From Temnopleurus reevesii (taxonomy: Eukaryota > Echinodermata > Echinoidea > Temnopleuroida > Temnopleuridae), in contig BQKZ01005709.1 of the NCBI GenBank assembly GCA_036244855.1, forward strand, positions 1-27,029: 27,029 bases of DNA, written 5' to 3'. Made by a program: the position numbers and the translations under genes. The notes beneath the pieces were generated by a model. That model was not told where the DNA came from, did no database searches, and saw nothing but the letters and a program-made list of their open reading frames with translations. Each line of letters begins with the position of its first letter. Within the stretch, counting starts at the first letter, position 1. This document shows, piece by piece, positions 1 to 9,492 of this stretch.

Positions 1-350
1 GGAGCAATGTCCTTTTCCATGTTTTGAAATATTTGGTAAAAGATAACGGTAAAAACAATATTTTGCGTAAATAGATCTTTTGCAAATTCACTGAACTTCA
101 GACACGTTTACAAATTAAGGGGTTCATTTATGTTTTCGCAAAATAAGAGAGATTTTTTTTGTGCTGTAGCTAATGTGAATGCTTGAATGAAATTGTTTAC
201 TTTGTCCAAAAGACTTTGGCCCTTCTGCTCATGTGAAGGCATACTGTTATAAATGGAGAAGTTATATTTTAATAATCAAGAGATAAGGTCTTTACAGACA
301 TCAATCTGAGAAGATTATCTATATCTGGCACTGACATTGAGGATGGACAT
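1..350. other. AT-rich unique-looking stretch, no gene seen
   Basis: I see no open frame of note, no inverted repeat and no match to the other repeats in this window up to the MITE that begins at 351. Confidence 0.5.
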
Positions 351-483
351 AAGGCCCAAGTCACACAGGAGCCTATAAGCAACACGATTCAACACGACTC
401 TTTATTCGGAGGCAGTAAACTATGAACGTAACAAATAATCGTGTTCAATTGTGTTGCTTCTGGGATTCTATGTAACTGGGGCT
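351..483 (-). mobile_element. Harbinger-like palindromic MITE, copy 1 (diverged)
   Basis: The two ends are inverted repeats: the left end reads aggcccaagtcacacagg and the right end closes with tatgtaactggggct. Inner arms containing agcaacacgattcaacacga and tcgtgttcaattgtgttgct pair with each other. The asymmetric centre reads attcggaggcagtaaacta, which matches the centre of the copy at 20342-20471 and is the reverse complement of the centres at 10049-10165 and 12812-12941; strand is assigned on that basis. The flanks (ata on the left, tata on the right) do not give a clean target duplication. At 133 bp there is no room for a transposase, so it is non-autonomous. This is the most diverged of the four copies, so probably the oldest. 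Confidence 0.8.
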
Positions 484-660
484 TATAATAGGCACCAGAG
501 GTGACCTTACTGTAGAGAAATACATTCGGATTACTTCAGCTTTTTTCTATTCTTTTTTCTCACCTTCTTATTTCATTCTTTATAAACTTATTATTTTCAG
601 AATGCTCATGTACATACTTGTTTTTGTTCATTAAAAGATATATCTTGTTTCTTGTTTGTT

Positions 661-720
661 TTTGTTAAGATAACCCCAACTCAAGCATTGCTTACAAGGT
701 TTTTCCCTCCTTAAATTGTT
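661..720 (+). mobile_element. Fragment similar to the LINE relic at 26701-26760 (opposite strand)
   Basis: About 60 bp starting ttgttaagataaccccaact align by eye, at roughly three quarters identity, with the minus strand of 26701-26760 (ttgttaaggcgatcccaaca). In one frame the two read FVKITPTQALL and FVKAIPTQALL. The segment is flanked by T-rich sequence (540-660 and 716-735). I take it as a short retroelement remnant; the boundaries are not defined. Confidence 0.45.
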
Positions 721-775
721 TTTATTTTACTTGTATTTACTTATGTTGATTTAGTTTTTGAAAAGGAAATGAATA

Positions 776-950
776 ACACAATATAAACTATTTCCGTAAA
801 ATTAAGTGTGTCATGGAACAATAAATCTCTTCGTCATGTATCAAACGGTGTGGACATAACAATCACAAGCTTGTTCCGGCTTCTATAGCCAAACAAAGGA
901 GCATTGAATTGGTATTCAACTTAATTTTACGGAAATAGATTACATTGTGT
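776..950. mobile_element. Fold-back element with 32-bp terminal inverted repeats
   Basis: Positions 776-807 (acacaatataaactatttcc followed by gtaaaattaagt) are almost perfectly complementary to 919-950 (acttaattttacggaaatag followed by attacattgtgt), with one or two mismatches. They enclose 111 bp that carry no coding sequence. This is MITE architecture. No clear target-site duplication is visible, so the true ends may lie a few bases away. Confidence 0.75.
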
Positions 951-1280
951 CAAATGTTCAATTCAATTCAAACACATAACATCAATTTGATTTCCAAGTA
1001 CTATATCACAAGGACATCTATCTTTCTAATATACATATAATTGATTCTAAATATCGTTTCTAGTATAAAGAATATGAATGTGATGAGAATATCACAGCAA
1101 TTAGACAAATTTTGAAGGTTGAACAGAAGCACAAAATTATTTTCAGAAGGTTATAGGATATCGAACAGATCATGATCTGAACAAAAATGAATCCCTCATG
1201 ATGAATTGCAAAATCGCTGATCAGATATAAATTCCACTCCTCATCAAATTATCAAATTTGATCAGTCTGATGAGAGATGT
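951..1280. other. AT-rich stretch, nothing recognised
   Basis: Several short palindromic words rich in tgatca and atgatc occur between 1165 and 1275, but I see no arm longer than about 8 bp and no gene. Confidence 0.4.
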
Positions 1281-1550
1281 ATCTTTTTCTGACTAAAATA
1301 AATGCTCAAGGAAATAGCTTAGATAGTGAATTTGTAATATGTCTCCTTTAGTAAAGACAATGACTGAATACTTACTATTCAAATGCTAGTCACTTCTATT
1401 TGTTTGTTTCTTTTTCTGATGTGTCCTTTTCTGTCTACATTAAATAATGAAGGAAATAGCAAAAATAGTGAATTTGAAAGATGTCTCCTTCAGTAAAGAC
1501 ATTCACTAAGTACTTGTAAATCAAATGTAAGTCACTTCTAATCGTTTGTG
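1281..1550 (+). repeat. Imperfect tandem duplication, about 142-bp unit, two copies
   Basis: The word aaggaaatag at 1308 recurs at 1450. The following text (tagtgaattt, atgtctcctt, agtaaagaca, caaatg followed by agtcacttct) is repeated in the same order and spacing, and both units are preceded by tctttttctga. Identity is roughly 80% by eye. There is no coding potential. Confidence 0.8.
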
Positions 1551-1714
1551 GTTTTCTTGAAATCAATCAAACTAATGATATTTGAAAAAAATGAAGTAAG
1601 AACTACAACAAAAGAATGAACATAGATTAGTGCCTATGTTTGACATGGATATATATTTATTCATGATATTTTACCATAAGGAGGAAGCCATTCCCTCATC
1701 CATTTAAAGATTGT

Positions 1715-1964
1715 GGAAGCGTCATGGTGTAGTGGTTCTGACTCTCATCTTTCATGCAAAGGTCCATGGTTCAAGTCTCACCCATGGCGATAATTTCCTT
1801 CAGCAAGAAATCTATCCACATTGTGCTGCACTCAACCCAGGTCAGGTGAATGGGTACCTGGTAGGAATATATTCCTTGAAATGCATATGCACCTCACAAG
1901 CTGCCATTGCTAAAGCCAGGGTAATAAAACTGCATTAATTGTAGAGCGCTTAGAGACCTTTATC
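1715..1964 (+). mobile_element. tRNA-derived SINE with Pol III boxes
   Basis: A tRNA-like head carries an A box, tggtgtagtgg (1725-1735, fits TRGYNNARNNG), and a B box, gttcaagtc (1769-1777, fits GWTCRANNC), at tRNA-like spacing. A body of about 180 bp follows (tatccacattgtgctgcact, gtgaatgggtacctggtagg, ctaaagccagggtaataa, ttgtagagcgctta). The body is shared with a second copy at 19876-20077 that lacks the tRNA head, which shows this is a dispersed family and not a tRNA gene. The 3' end is lost about 10 bases after the gagcgctta word; the other copy continues to a gcgctatataaa plus ATT-repeat tail. A 75-codon open frame crosses the element but has no independent support. Confidence 0.85.
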
Positions 1965-2040
1965 AAAGGGAAAGCAGTGGAGATGTGGAGATAGAGATAG
2001 AGAAAATAAGAAAAAGAGAGAAGTAGAAAAACAAATCCAA
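1965..2040. repeat. Purine-rich low-complexity tract
   Basis: A run of GA-rich words (gatagagatagagaaaataa, aaaaagagagaagtag) directly follows the SINE and may be a decayed simple-repeat tail. Confidence 0.5.
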
Positions 2041-3052
2041 TGGAGATGATAGAAGTAGGTCACGATGACTCGTGTTCAAGTCGCTGTCCTGCTCAAAATG
2101 CCATTTTCCAATCTCATAAACATGCACACAGGTGAGGGCTTTCTACAGCTATTGGAGATGACAAAGTTATTGAAATTCGATGCAAGAAGTAGACGGATTT
2201 ACACTGTCCATGAAATTCAAGCTAAATTGTGTTTTTATCTCACATGATGGGATTTTCAATGAAAACTGGAATGTGTTTTGTTTTAATCTATTTTTTCTAA
2301 TTGATAAAAAAATCAACATGGAAAATTTCTTGAAGTGATTCATTTATTCCCAAATAAAAATTTATGTATTACCTCCAACCAATTCCTGAATCATTATTGA
2401 AATGTCCTTTTTGGGGGTAAAGTAAACAACAAAAAAAAGGGAGAAATATATGATTTGGGGACATTATTCATGCAAAACGCCATGATGTTCTTAGCTAAAT
2501 TTTGATCTTGTTCTTATGAAAATGACCTTTTTTGCAATCAGGAATTGCAGAGCTTTAAGATTTTAACACTAGAGAGACAATTTCCAGGTTAATCAAGGTC
2601 TAAGAATAATGGCCCTTTCGTCTATAAGGAGGTGTCCATGAAAATGTAACAAAAAAAGACAAAACAATTAAACAAACAAAGAAAAGCGGAATCTATCCTT
2701 TTTCGGGGTTCCATATGCTTGCACTGCAAGATACTTACTTTAAAAGACTTTTCTCATGCGTCGCAACCAACATATTCTCTGCGTTTTTTTGCAATGTAAG
2801 TGCACCTTAAGGCACCTGTTTTGAATTTCATATGAACATGACTGTCCTGATAGTAGATGTGATTTTATTAGATGTGGGGAGTCTTGCAGTACTCAACATG
2901 GAATAGCAATAACAAATTTGGTATTAAAATGGGAATATTTGCTCATGGGCAGAGTGTTCATGACTTGGGAGTTTTTATTAAAGGGTATAGTTGTATGAGG
3001 CGGCATTTGGACATTTTATGCATACAGGTATGCTTGAGTCACCACACTTAAA
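2041..3052. other. About 1 kb with no supported feature
   Basis: A 60-codon frame at 2065-2247 has no recognisable domain, start context or flanking splice pattern, so I do not call it. No inverted repeat longer than about 10 bp and no match to other repeats in the window was noticed. Confidence 0.45.
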
Positions 3053-3507
3053 CCGATAGACCAGTTGTGGGAGGATGGCGCTTCAGATATTTAACTACTT
3101 TGTGAGCTGTAGTAAAAGTATTACCATAATTCAGTTTTTCAATGGCAAATTAGAGCATGTTCATAGTGGCTTAATTATCACAAAATAAAAAATTATGCTG
3201 CGGTCTCCCTCCCTAGCACAACATGCTTCACGTACAAAATGAATGCGAACTCACATACCACAGACAATACCACCGATCGCTCCGCCCATTCCGGGCCGAC
3301 GCTCCCCCGTGCGAAAGCACTTAGCACACCGTAGGAATCATGGCTGATTGACGTGTTCAACGTAAAATACTCCAGAATACGCACAATTTTCTCTCCTTAT
3401 TTCGTACACAGTTATATTTATGTATTTAAAGCAACTTGTGAATACATCAGCTTGTTTCACATCACATCCCTTTCTGCATCCCAACCATTACGAATCTATA
3501 CCTTTAA
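3053..3507 (+). repeat. R450 dispersed repeat, copy 1
   Basis: This segment aligns along its whole length with the reverse complement of 8992-9492, and in part with 26131-26347 plus 26776-26905. Shared landmarks in order: gggaggatggcgcttcagat, attaccataa followed by t(c/g)tagtttttcaa-like text, caacatgcttcacgtacaaa, atgaatgcgaactcac, a GC-richer centre around 3270-3310, taggaatcatggctgattg, cgtacacagttatat, and ends near cgaatctatacctttaaa. Open frames in it (3193-3384 minus, 3353-3568 plus) are not conserved between copies as frames, so I read it as a non-coding interspersed repeat of about 450-500 bp. Confidence 0.75.
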
Positions 3508-4100
3508 AAATGCTTATTTAATGTCACCTCATGCTTTTCTTCACCCAACAAGTAGCATTTTGGGGTGATTGAAAACTGTTTTTAGAAGTTGAATTATTAT
3601 ACATGTAGTTGAATCATGTATGACCTATCTGTACACTGAAGATTGTGATTGCATTCTCCTATTTATTTCAAGAAAAATCATAAATGACGATGTATGGAAA
3701 GTTTGTCTTTTGATATACACACTGAGAACTAGTGTGTAATCTTCTGTTTTTCATGAGAGCAAGTATTTCTCCACTAATCTCTAGCATTTCTTTAAATTGA
3801 ATTATTTACCATTTTTCCCCAACATTTTTGCTTCAGACCAGTAATTAAGACTCATACTTAATGCCACTAATACGTTCACATCTTCATAAGATTGCATCAG
3901 TTCAACTTCAGCAATATTCTTATGATGATTGGTTGATAGAACTTATCACCTATCAAGATAAACTAATTTCATCTTCACTGTTGAAATAAAACACCTGGCG
4001 TGAAAAGCATGTTGAATCTTACAAATCAATTTTTAAACATTCCAATGATATACTGTATTATTAACCGTATCAGACATCTGAGCCATGTGATTTTTCCATT
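3508..4100. other. AT-rich stretch, no gene seen
   Basis: T-rich and A-rich text with no inverted repeat, no match to other repeats in the window and no convincing frame. Confidence 0.45.
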
Positions 4101-4200
4101 TTATTGCCCCGTAAAAGACAGAGCGGTCAATAAATTACTTTATTGCCCGCTGTCAAATGTCTATGGGATTTTGCGTGTAAAAACAGCGGGCAATAAATTC
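4101..4200. repeat. Hairpin with 15-bp perfect arms around a tattgccc motif
   Basis: Positions 4139-4153 (tttattgcccgctgt) are the exact reverse complement of 4183-4197 (acagcgggcaataaa), with a 29-base loop. A related ttattgcccc lies at 4101-4110. The hairpin may be a MITE remnant or the upstream part of the degraded element at 4309-4434. Confidence 0.6.
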
Positions 4201-4308
4201 ACATGCGAAATACGCGGACCGCGATCTTGTGAGCACAGTTTTTGTGCATTGAGCTCGCGACGTGCTTTGTGGACATCAGATTGTAAACAAACATCGAAGC
4301 GGCCAGTT

Positions 4309-4434
4309 CGAAGAATTAAGTTTGCTTCGTTCGATGACAACGAATTCGATGGAATTTTGCAAAATATGAATGCTAAAAATATTAAGAAGGCAACGAAACA
4401 AGCAGCCAATATTCTAAAGGAATATATTGCGTAG
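4309..4434 (+). pseudogene. Relic resembling the N-terminus of tyrosine-recombinase-like (Crypton/KIAA1958-type) proteins
   Basis: The frame at 4309-4434 translates to a basic start followed by FASFDDNEFDGILQNMNAKN, then IKKATKQAANILKEYIA and a stop. The pattern F-x-x-hydrophobic/acidic ... I-L-x-x-x-N-A-K-N-x-K-K-x-T-K-x-A ... L-K-E-Y resembles, from memory of the family, the short helical N-terminal segment before the catalytic domain in animal proteins related to Crypton-type tyrosine recombinases (KIAA1958-like, DUF3504). The catalytic domain is absent. The frame ends at TAG 4432-4434, although a weak gt donor (gc|gtagaa) at 4431 would allow an exon reading. The frame stays open upstream to 4000, but that part crosses a hairpin and looks non-coding. 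Local base composition (4200-4320) is more GC-rich than its surroundings. The family assignment is inference from a 40-residue motif. Confidence 0.4.
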
Positions 4435-4538
4435 AAAATTCTTCAAAGTAATTTCATCAAGCAAGAAATGCTGGTAAAGTTACCCTTTTATTTCATGGAT
4501 TTTTTGTTCGCTCTAGATCTCTGATTTGGTTAATAATA

Positions 4539-4678
4539 ACAATATGGACTTTCTCTTTCGTGAGACACAACATTTATGGCCCTGAGTAGAGTCGTATTGC
4601 CCTCGTCTTCGACTCGGGCAATACAATTCTACTCAGGGCCATAAATGTTGTGTCTCCCTCAAGGCTAGTCCATATTGT
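4539..4678. mobile_element. 140-bp near-perfect fold-back MITE
   Basis: The outer arms acaatatggact (4539-4550) and agtccatattgt (4667-4678) are perfect inverted repeats. The inner arms 4561-4602 (from tgagacacaacatttatggc to tattgccc) and 4616-4656 (gggcaata to gttgtgtctc) pair with only about two mismatches. The loop is about 13 bases and can itself pair (tcg-tctt-cga). The two arm blocks are separated by short non-pairing stretches (tttctctttcg on the left, cctcaaggct on the right). The flanks are AT-rich (ttaataata and attaatg), so the target duplication, if any, is not certain. Confidence 0.85.
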
Positions 4679-5620
4679 ATTAATGTTTATATTGTTAGGA
4701 TTTATGTTAAAACATGGCAACATAACTTGTCTCATCTGTATACCCAATCTGAATTATATTCCACTTTTAAGCAATGTTTTCAAACATAAATACTAAACAA
4801 ACATTACCTGTATAAGCCTATGAATAATATGCCCGTCCGTTATATGGTAATAGCCTACAAATCACATTTGAGGTAAGAGACTTTATATTCCCTCAGTGCC
4901 TCCAGCCAAGAATTGAATAAAGACGATGTCCTGAAAAACATGCATCCCATCTACACAAACCCAAAATTCATCTACCTCATCTTATGCATAATATATTGCG
5001 TTGCCATGGTTACTGGCGATTTAAGAAGAGATTTTAGACTCTCAGGAGTTAGATTACCATACCAGATAGCAAGGTGTGTGAGACCGTAACCCACCTGAGG
5101 TTTACTCAAGAATTTTTGAAAAAGATAAAGACTGAGATTTTTGTGAATCTCAGATCTTGAAATTGATTTAGTGAATGTATGGTCTAACTAAACCATAATT
5201 ATTGCCAAATTGGCTACTGACTTTAGGGCTATTTTTAGAACATTTCGTAGTTATAAAAGTCATAGTTGTTTGAAAATGTTGATGATGTATTTTACCTACT
5301 TATGTTCTAAATTTATGTATGAATTTGTTCTATTCAATCTAAGCTAATATAACTTTAAATGCATTGTTATTTAGGCAGGAAATAGAACCTGTGCACTTTA
5401 ATAGGAATGTTTGTGTGAAACACTCAATAAATATTTTTTCATTTATTTTCTTTAGAGTAATCTCTGCTATGAATTTTTTAAAAATGTGTTTCATTGGAAA
5501 CAAAATCGTATTTATTTTTGTAATTTCAAACTCAACTTGTGATTGAAATTGCAACTTAAATTATTGCCGAATTTTGTTAAGCTTTCATTCTGTATTTGAG
5601 TTCACAAATTTGTGAGCAAA
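4679..5620. other. About 940 bp with no supported feature
   Basis: Overlapping short frames on opposite strands near 5339-5554 are AT-driven and have no domain signature. No repeat match was found within the window. Confidence 0.45.
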
Positions 5621-5629
5621 TCTACTTTA

Positions 5630-5701
5630 CCCATTGACTACTGGATCTGGGTAGTCCCTACACAAAGTCTATGGGAATTACGTTATTCAGTAGTCAATGG
5701 G
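5630..5701. repeat. Inverted repeat, 14-bp perfect arms
   Basis: cccattgactactg (5630-5643) pairs exactly with cagtagtcaatggg (5688-5701) over a 44-base loop, and weaker pairing (ctacttta against ggaaatag) extends outward to about 5621-5713. It is probably a short MITE or its remnant. Confidence 0.65.
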
Positions 5702-5910
5702 TTTGGAAATAGACTGTTGCACATTGAGATAACATACTCCACTTCAGACTAGACTCAAAACTCAGTTACAAATCAGTTCAGAAATGTCCAATAGAATGGC
5801 AATCTCGTGTTACAGATGTTTGATGAAATGGAAAATGATACAATTTCATTGATGAGGTTGCCATTAGTTGCTAGGTGACGGTATTAGACGACTTTCTCCT
5901 TCATCGGAGA

Positions 5911-6180
5911 TCAGATTTATGATTCATCTTGGGGTAGTCCATTACAAGAGGACATTGATACCGCAATTTGGAATCACTCTCTTAGGATCCGAGTGTCTGA
6001 AATGGAGGTGATGTTTGAGTTGAGATGTGGAGAATGTTTGCAACTGAGATGTGTAGACTGTTTCATGAAAGCACATGGTGAATATTCAAACATTTTATTC
6101 TTATGTGGCTAAAATGAGTTTAATTTTAGTATTCTCAGAGAGGTTCTTAATTGCAAAGTTGGCTTAGGGTTGGGAAAAGA
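5911..6180 (+). repeat. Segment repeat of about 0.15-0.26 kb, copy 1 of 3
   Basis: The block from tcagatttatgattcatctt through gagatgtggagaatgtttgc recurs at 6759 (offset 848) and, more diverged, at 7662 (offset about 900 from copy 2). In this copy one frame (about 5897-6112, tatgattcatcttggggtag read as YDSSWGSP) stays open for about 70 codons, but copies 2 and 3 have stops in it, so coding is not supported. A GAAT-type microsatellite follows. Confidence 0.75.
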
Positions 6181-6239
6181 CTTTCCTGTACTTCTTTAAA
6201 ACAAAATCTAAATGAATATGCAGATAATTAAATGATTTA

Positions 6240-6350
6240 ACTTTTGAATAAAAAGAATAGATAAATGAATGGATAGACGGAGATGTAGATGAATAGACAT
6301 ATACAATTGACTGGATGAATGAATGAATGGATGAATAAATGAATAAATAG
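6240..6350 (+). repeat. GAAT/GATA-type microsatellite
   Basis: Degenerate runs of gaat, gata and atgaataa units, clearest at 6312-6350 (ggatgaatgaatgaatggat and following). Confidence 0.8.
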
Positions 6351-6441
6351 TAATTTGTTCAATGAATATGATTATTTTTTAATTGAGGCCATGTCAAAAT
6401 TTGATGTCTTAAATTACAGTAGGCCCAAGAATCTGATCATT

Positions 6442-6510
6442 GATATAATAATAGTGGCTACTTGTATAGCGCACAGGTCCACCTTTCGGTGCTAATGGCG
6501 CTTTAATTGA
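6442..6510 (-). mobile_element. LINE/SINE 3'-tail remnant
   Basis: Read on the minus strand, this segment runs gcgccattagcaccgaaagg, tggacctgtgcgctatacaa, gtagccactattattatatc. The gcgctatacaag(t/a)(a/g)g word followed by a trinucleotide-like tail matches the 3' end of the LINE relic at 26397-26465 and resembles the gcgctatataaa tail of the SINE at 19876-20077. The copy is heavily 5'-truncated. Confidence 0.55.
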
Positions 6511-6758
6511 AATAGAAAAGTAAATGAAGACAATACCAATAGAGCCAAAAAAATATCCTGGACACAAAAAAGGTATTGAAGTATTATGATGAAACGAACA
6601 AGTAGGTTTTAAGTTTAGATTTGAATGCTTCTGTTGAAGATAGCTATATATAAGAATAGTTGATGGTGAATTTGTTTAGAAACAAAGTATTAATATTATG
6701 ATGATGATCACCTGTTACTGATTTAAGTATTTGAGCATTGTATTAATTTCAACAAAAA

Positions 6759-7016
6759 TCAGATTTATGATTCATCTTGGGGTAGTCCATTACAAGAGGA
6801 CATCGATACCGCAATTTGGAATCTCTCTCTTAGGATATGACTGTCTGAAATGGAGGTGATGTTTGAGTCGAGATGTGGAGAATGTTTGCAACTGAGATGT
6901 TGGAAATATTTGCACATTAACACATGATGAATGTTCAAACATTTTGTAGTTCCTTTTGCAAAACTGAATGTATTTTTACATTTCAGTGAAGTGCTTAGTT
7001 GGCTTTTAGCTGAAAA
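6759..7016 (+). repeat. Segment repeat, copy 2 of 3
   Basis: The first 140 bp are close to identical to copy 1 at 5911 (for example ggggtagtccattacaagag and aaatggaggtgatgtttgag). The rest is diverged but still alignable (atgttcaaacatttt, gttggcttttagctgaaaaa). A GAATAAAT-type stretch follows, as in copy 1. Confidence 0.75.
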
Positions 7017-7129
7017 AAGACTACCCCGATTTGTTTAATGAATAAATGAGAAAATAACAAACAGATGATTGAATCATGTTGGTATTCGGTTTGAAAAAGA
7101 CTGCCTGTTTTTTATGAATAAAAAGTAAA

Positions 7130-7260
7130 TGAACGTCAGGGAAATACTTGAATTATTAGGCACTTGAATGAATAAATAATACACATGAATAAATGAATGA
7201 ATGAGTATTAAAATAGGTAAAGAGATAGATCTCATTTCATTTCATTTTATTTTTATTTTT
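7130..7260. repeat. ATGAATAA and ATTTCATT simple repeats
   Basis: aatgaataaataatacacat and ataaatgaatgaatgag are followed within 20 bases by catttcatttcattttattt, so A-rich and T-rich versions of a related simple repeat face each other and could pair. Confidence 0.65.
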
Positions 7261-7427
7261 CTAATTTCCAACAAAATACAAATCAATACAGATGATGAAC
7301 GAATACAGATTAATAAAGATTGTTTACTTGAGGCTATTTTTTATGCATGAAATCGAAGTAGGTTCAGGGAACTGAGATGCCATGTTCTGCAGTTGAGAGA
7401 ATTTTTTAAGGAATATCATCATCCATA

Positions 7428-7631
7428 TTTTCACAAAGTGACGATAGTTAAAGGGTATTGTTGCATGAAGACAAAGAAATTCCAATATAGCAACAATTCA
7501 AAGAACATCCTATTGAAACATACGTTAATTCTATAGAACTACATGTTTCGATAATATTGTAACTTATTCCGTGTAACTTTACACTTTGCCTACCGTAACT
7601 TTACACTTTGCCTACGGCCACTTTGTGAAAA
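7428..7631. repeat. Inverted repeat enclosing a 22-bp tandem pair
   Basis: ttttcacaaagtg (7428-7440) is the exact complement of cactttgtgaaaa (7619-7631). Just inside the right arm, gtaactttacactttgccta plus cc at 7573-7594 is repeated at 7595-7616 with one change. This may be a small MITE with an internal duplication. Confidence 0.55.
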
Positions 7632-7661
7632 CATGAACGATATGACCTATTTTGACCGAGC

Positions 7662-7785
7662 ATGATATTTATGATTCATCTTGGCATGGTCCATTACAAG
7701 GGGACATCGATACTACAATTTAGTATCACTCTATTCGGATGTGATACACTGGAGAGTTGGAGAATGTTTGCACATAAACACCTTA
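7662..7785 (+). repeat. Segment repeat, copy 3 of 3 (most diverged)
   Basis: This aligns with 5911 and 6759 through atttatgattcatcttgg, tccattacaag, ggacatcgatac, caattt and gagaatgtttgcacat. A 72-codon frame starting at 7662 lies over it, but the reading frame is not kept in the other copies. Confidence 0.65.
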
Positions 7786-8639
7786 CGACATTTCACAGTC
7801 AAATAGCAGTTACTTTAATACGGGTATTGATTATTTCAGGATCTATCTTTTTGTCTTTAGCTTACATAGCCAGCATATAGTTTAATAGAAGTAAAGATAA
7901 TAAAATCTGAATAGTGTTAGACATTTATGTAATGTCTTTTTTGAAAATATGTTATGGCCATCTATCATATTTTTCATCTACATATACTTTTTAATGCAAA
8001 ATCAATGTCTGCCTTTCATAATGTTTTAAATGGTCAACATTGATACGGGAAAATTATTTAACCAACTTTCATTTTTTATAGTGATTTTTTTAATTTTTTA
8101 TATTCTTCAATCAAGCAACATTGTTTGTTACAAATCATGGTTCAATTCATGTTTAGGTAAGTACATGTGTAGAAATGAGATACATGTATTTTAACATACT
8201 TGTCTTATTGGACAGCGTGGTGTGTGTCAACATTTTCTAATTCTATTAGTAAAGCAAAGATTCAAATATGGCTAAAATCAATACAGATTTTGTTTAGGGA
8301 TTTTCCAAAATTTTAAGTAGCTGCTATATAGCAGGTTCAAATTCCTGTCGATTTTGTGGATACGGGTGAATCTAAATTAACGTTTTGATCAACTTAAATT
8401 GAACGCTGTAGGGATACCCTAAGGAAAGCCCAGTTTATTGACATTTAATCTCATTTTGGCGCGAGGTCAGGGATCAGGTGTGTTCACATGCAAGAAACAG
8501 TGTCTTCCATTCACGATTGAAATCGTACTTAAAGATAGAATACTACTTTTGCGAGCTGAAATCTGACATTCCAATCAAGTAAGCTTGAAGATGACTATAT
8601 TAGATGTATTTCAAGTCATTTTAACATTTTAACAATACT
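7786..8639. other. About 850 bp with no supported feature
   Basis: AT-rich sequence with T runs near 8080-8100. No inverted repeat, window-internal match or credible frame was noticed. Confidence 0.45.
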
Positions 8640-8860
8640 TGAATTTCGCAGCCGGCCAATTATTACACTGTGCGTTCAAAATTCAAAACGGCCGTTGACC
8701 GCTCGTTGACCAATAGCGCAAGAGTATCGCTCAGTGCGTGTTCCGCATGGTGTGGCAGTGTATCGAAGTGCATACTGTACGTGCTCTTACAGGGTTGTGT
8801 GTGTGTATGTGGTAATGCGCTATCGCGATACCTTTGGTATGAAGATGAATTATGATAGAA
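8640..8860. other. GC-richer island with CCAAT and a TATCGCGATA palindrome
   Basis: Against an AT-rich background this segment has many CG dinucleotides (gcagccggcc, aacggccgttgaccgctcg, agcgcaagagtatcgctcag). It contains ccaat words at 8655 and 8710, a perfect 10-bp palindrome tatcgcgata at 8821-8830, and a short (tg)n tract near 8797. It could be a promoter or first exon, or the GC-rich head of an unrecognised repeat. A 61-codon frame here has no known motif. Confidence 0.3.
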
Positions 8861-8991
8861 TAGATTTTTATTTGAATTAAATATTCTGGACTACATTCGA
8901 CCAAAATACTTCATAGAGGTTGTTCTTTTGACATATTTGAGGTACACAACAAGTTGTAGGCATAACCGTAATGTGTGCAAATGTAGTTATC

Positions 8992-9492
8992 TACCTTTAA
9001 AGGTATAGATTCGTGATGGTCTTGATGCAGAAATTGATGTGAAACGAGCTGATGTACTCACAAATTGCTTTACATGCCTAGATATAACTGTGTACGGAAT
9101 TAAGAGAAGATTTTCACACGTATTCTGGTGTATCTTACTTTGAAAATGCCAATCAGCCGCTATTCCTACGACGCGCTGAATGAATCGTACAGGGGCCGAG
9201 TGGGGCGTGATAAGGGAGAGACAGGGGGTATTGTGTTCAGTGTGTGAGTTTGCATTCATTTTGTACATAAAGCGATGTTGTGCTGGGCGCACGATGTGCT
9301 TCGTCATTTTTTGTTATTTCGCCATTTTTTGTTATTTCGCAATAATTATGCCAGTTCTGGGTCAATTTTACTCAAACTATGAACATGTTCTACCATGCTA
9401 TATTGAAAAACTACATTATGGTAATAGTTTTACTGCCGTTCACAGACTAGTTAAACATCTGAAGCGCCATCTCTCCCAAAACTGATCTATCA
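8992..9492 (-). repeat. R450 dispersed repeat, copy 2 (inverted)
   Basis: The reverse complement aligns along its length with 3053-3507: it begins tgatagatcagttttgggag, passes aatgtagtttttcaa, cagcacaacatcgctttatg, tacaaaatgaatgcaaactc, cgtaggaatagcggctgatt and cgtacacagttatat, and ends at cgaatctatacctttaaagg. It has an extra 19-bp tandem pair (gccattttttgttatttc at about 9303-9345) not seen in copy 1. Open frames of 101 and 106 codons on the two strands overlap each other and are not kept in the other copies. Confidence 0.75.

Noticed and set aside
1715..1790. tRNA gene
   Set aside because: A and B boxes are present, but the sequence continues into a SINE body shared with 19876-20077, and a clean cloverleaf acceptor stem is not visible.
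4161..4409. 82-codon minus-strand open frame with a hydrophobic start
   Set aside because: It lies antisense to the recombinase-like frame, and its composition follows from the complementary strand.
8987..9485. Overlapping 106- and 101-codon frames on opposite strands
   Set aside because: Both lie in R450. The homologous copies at 3053 and 26131 do not keep either frame.
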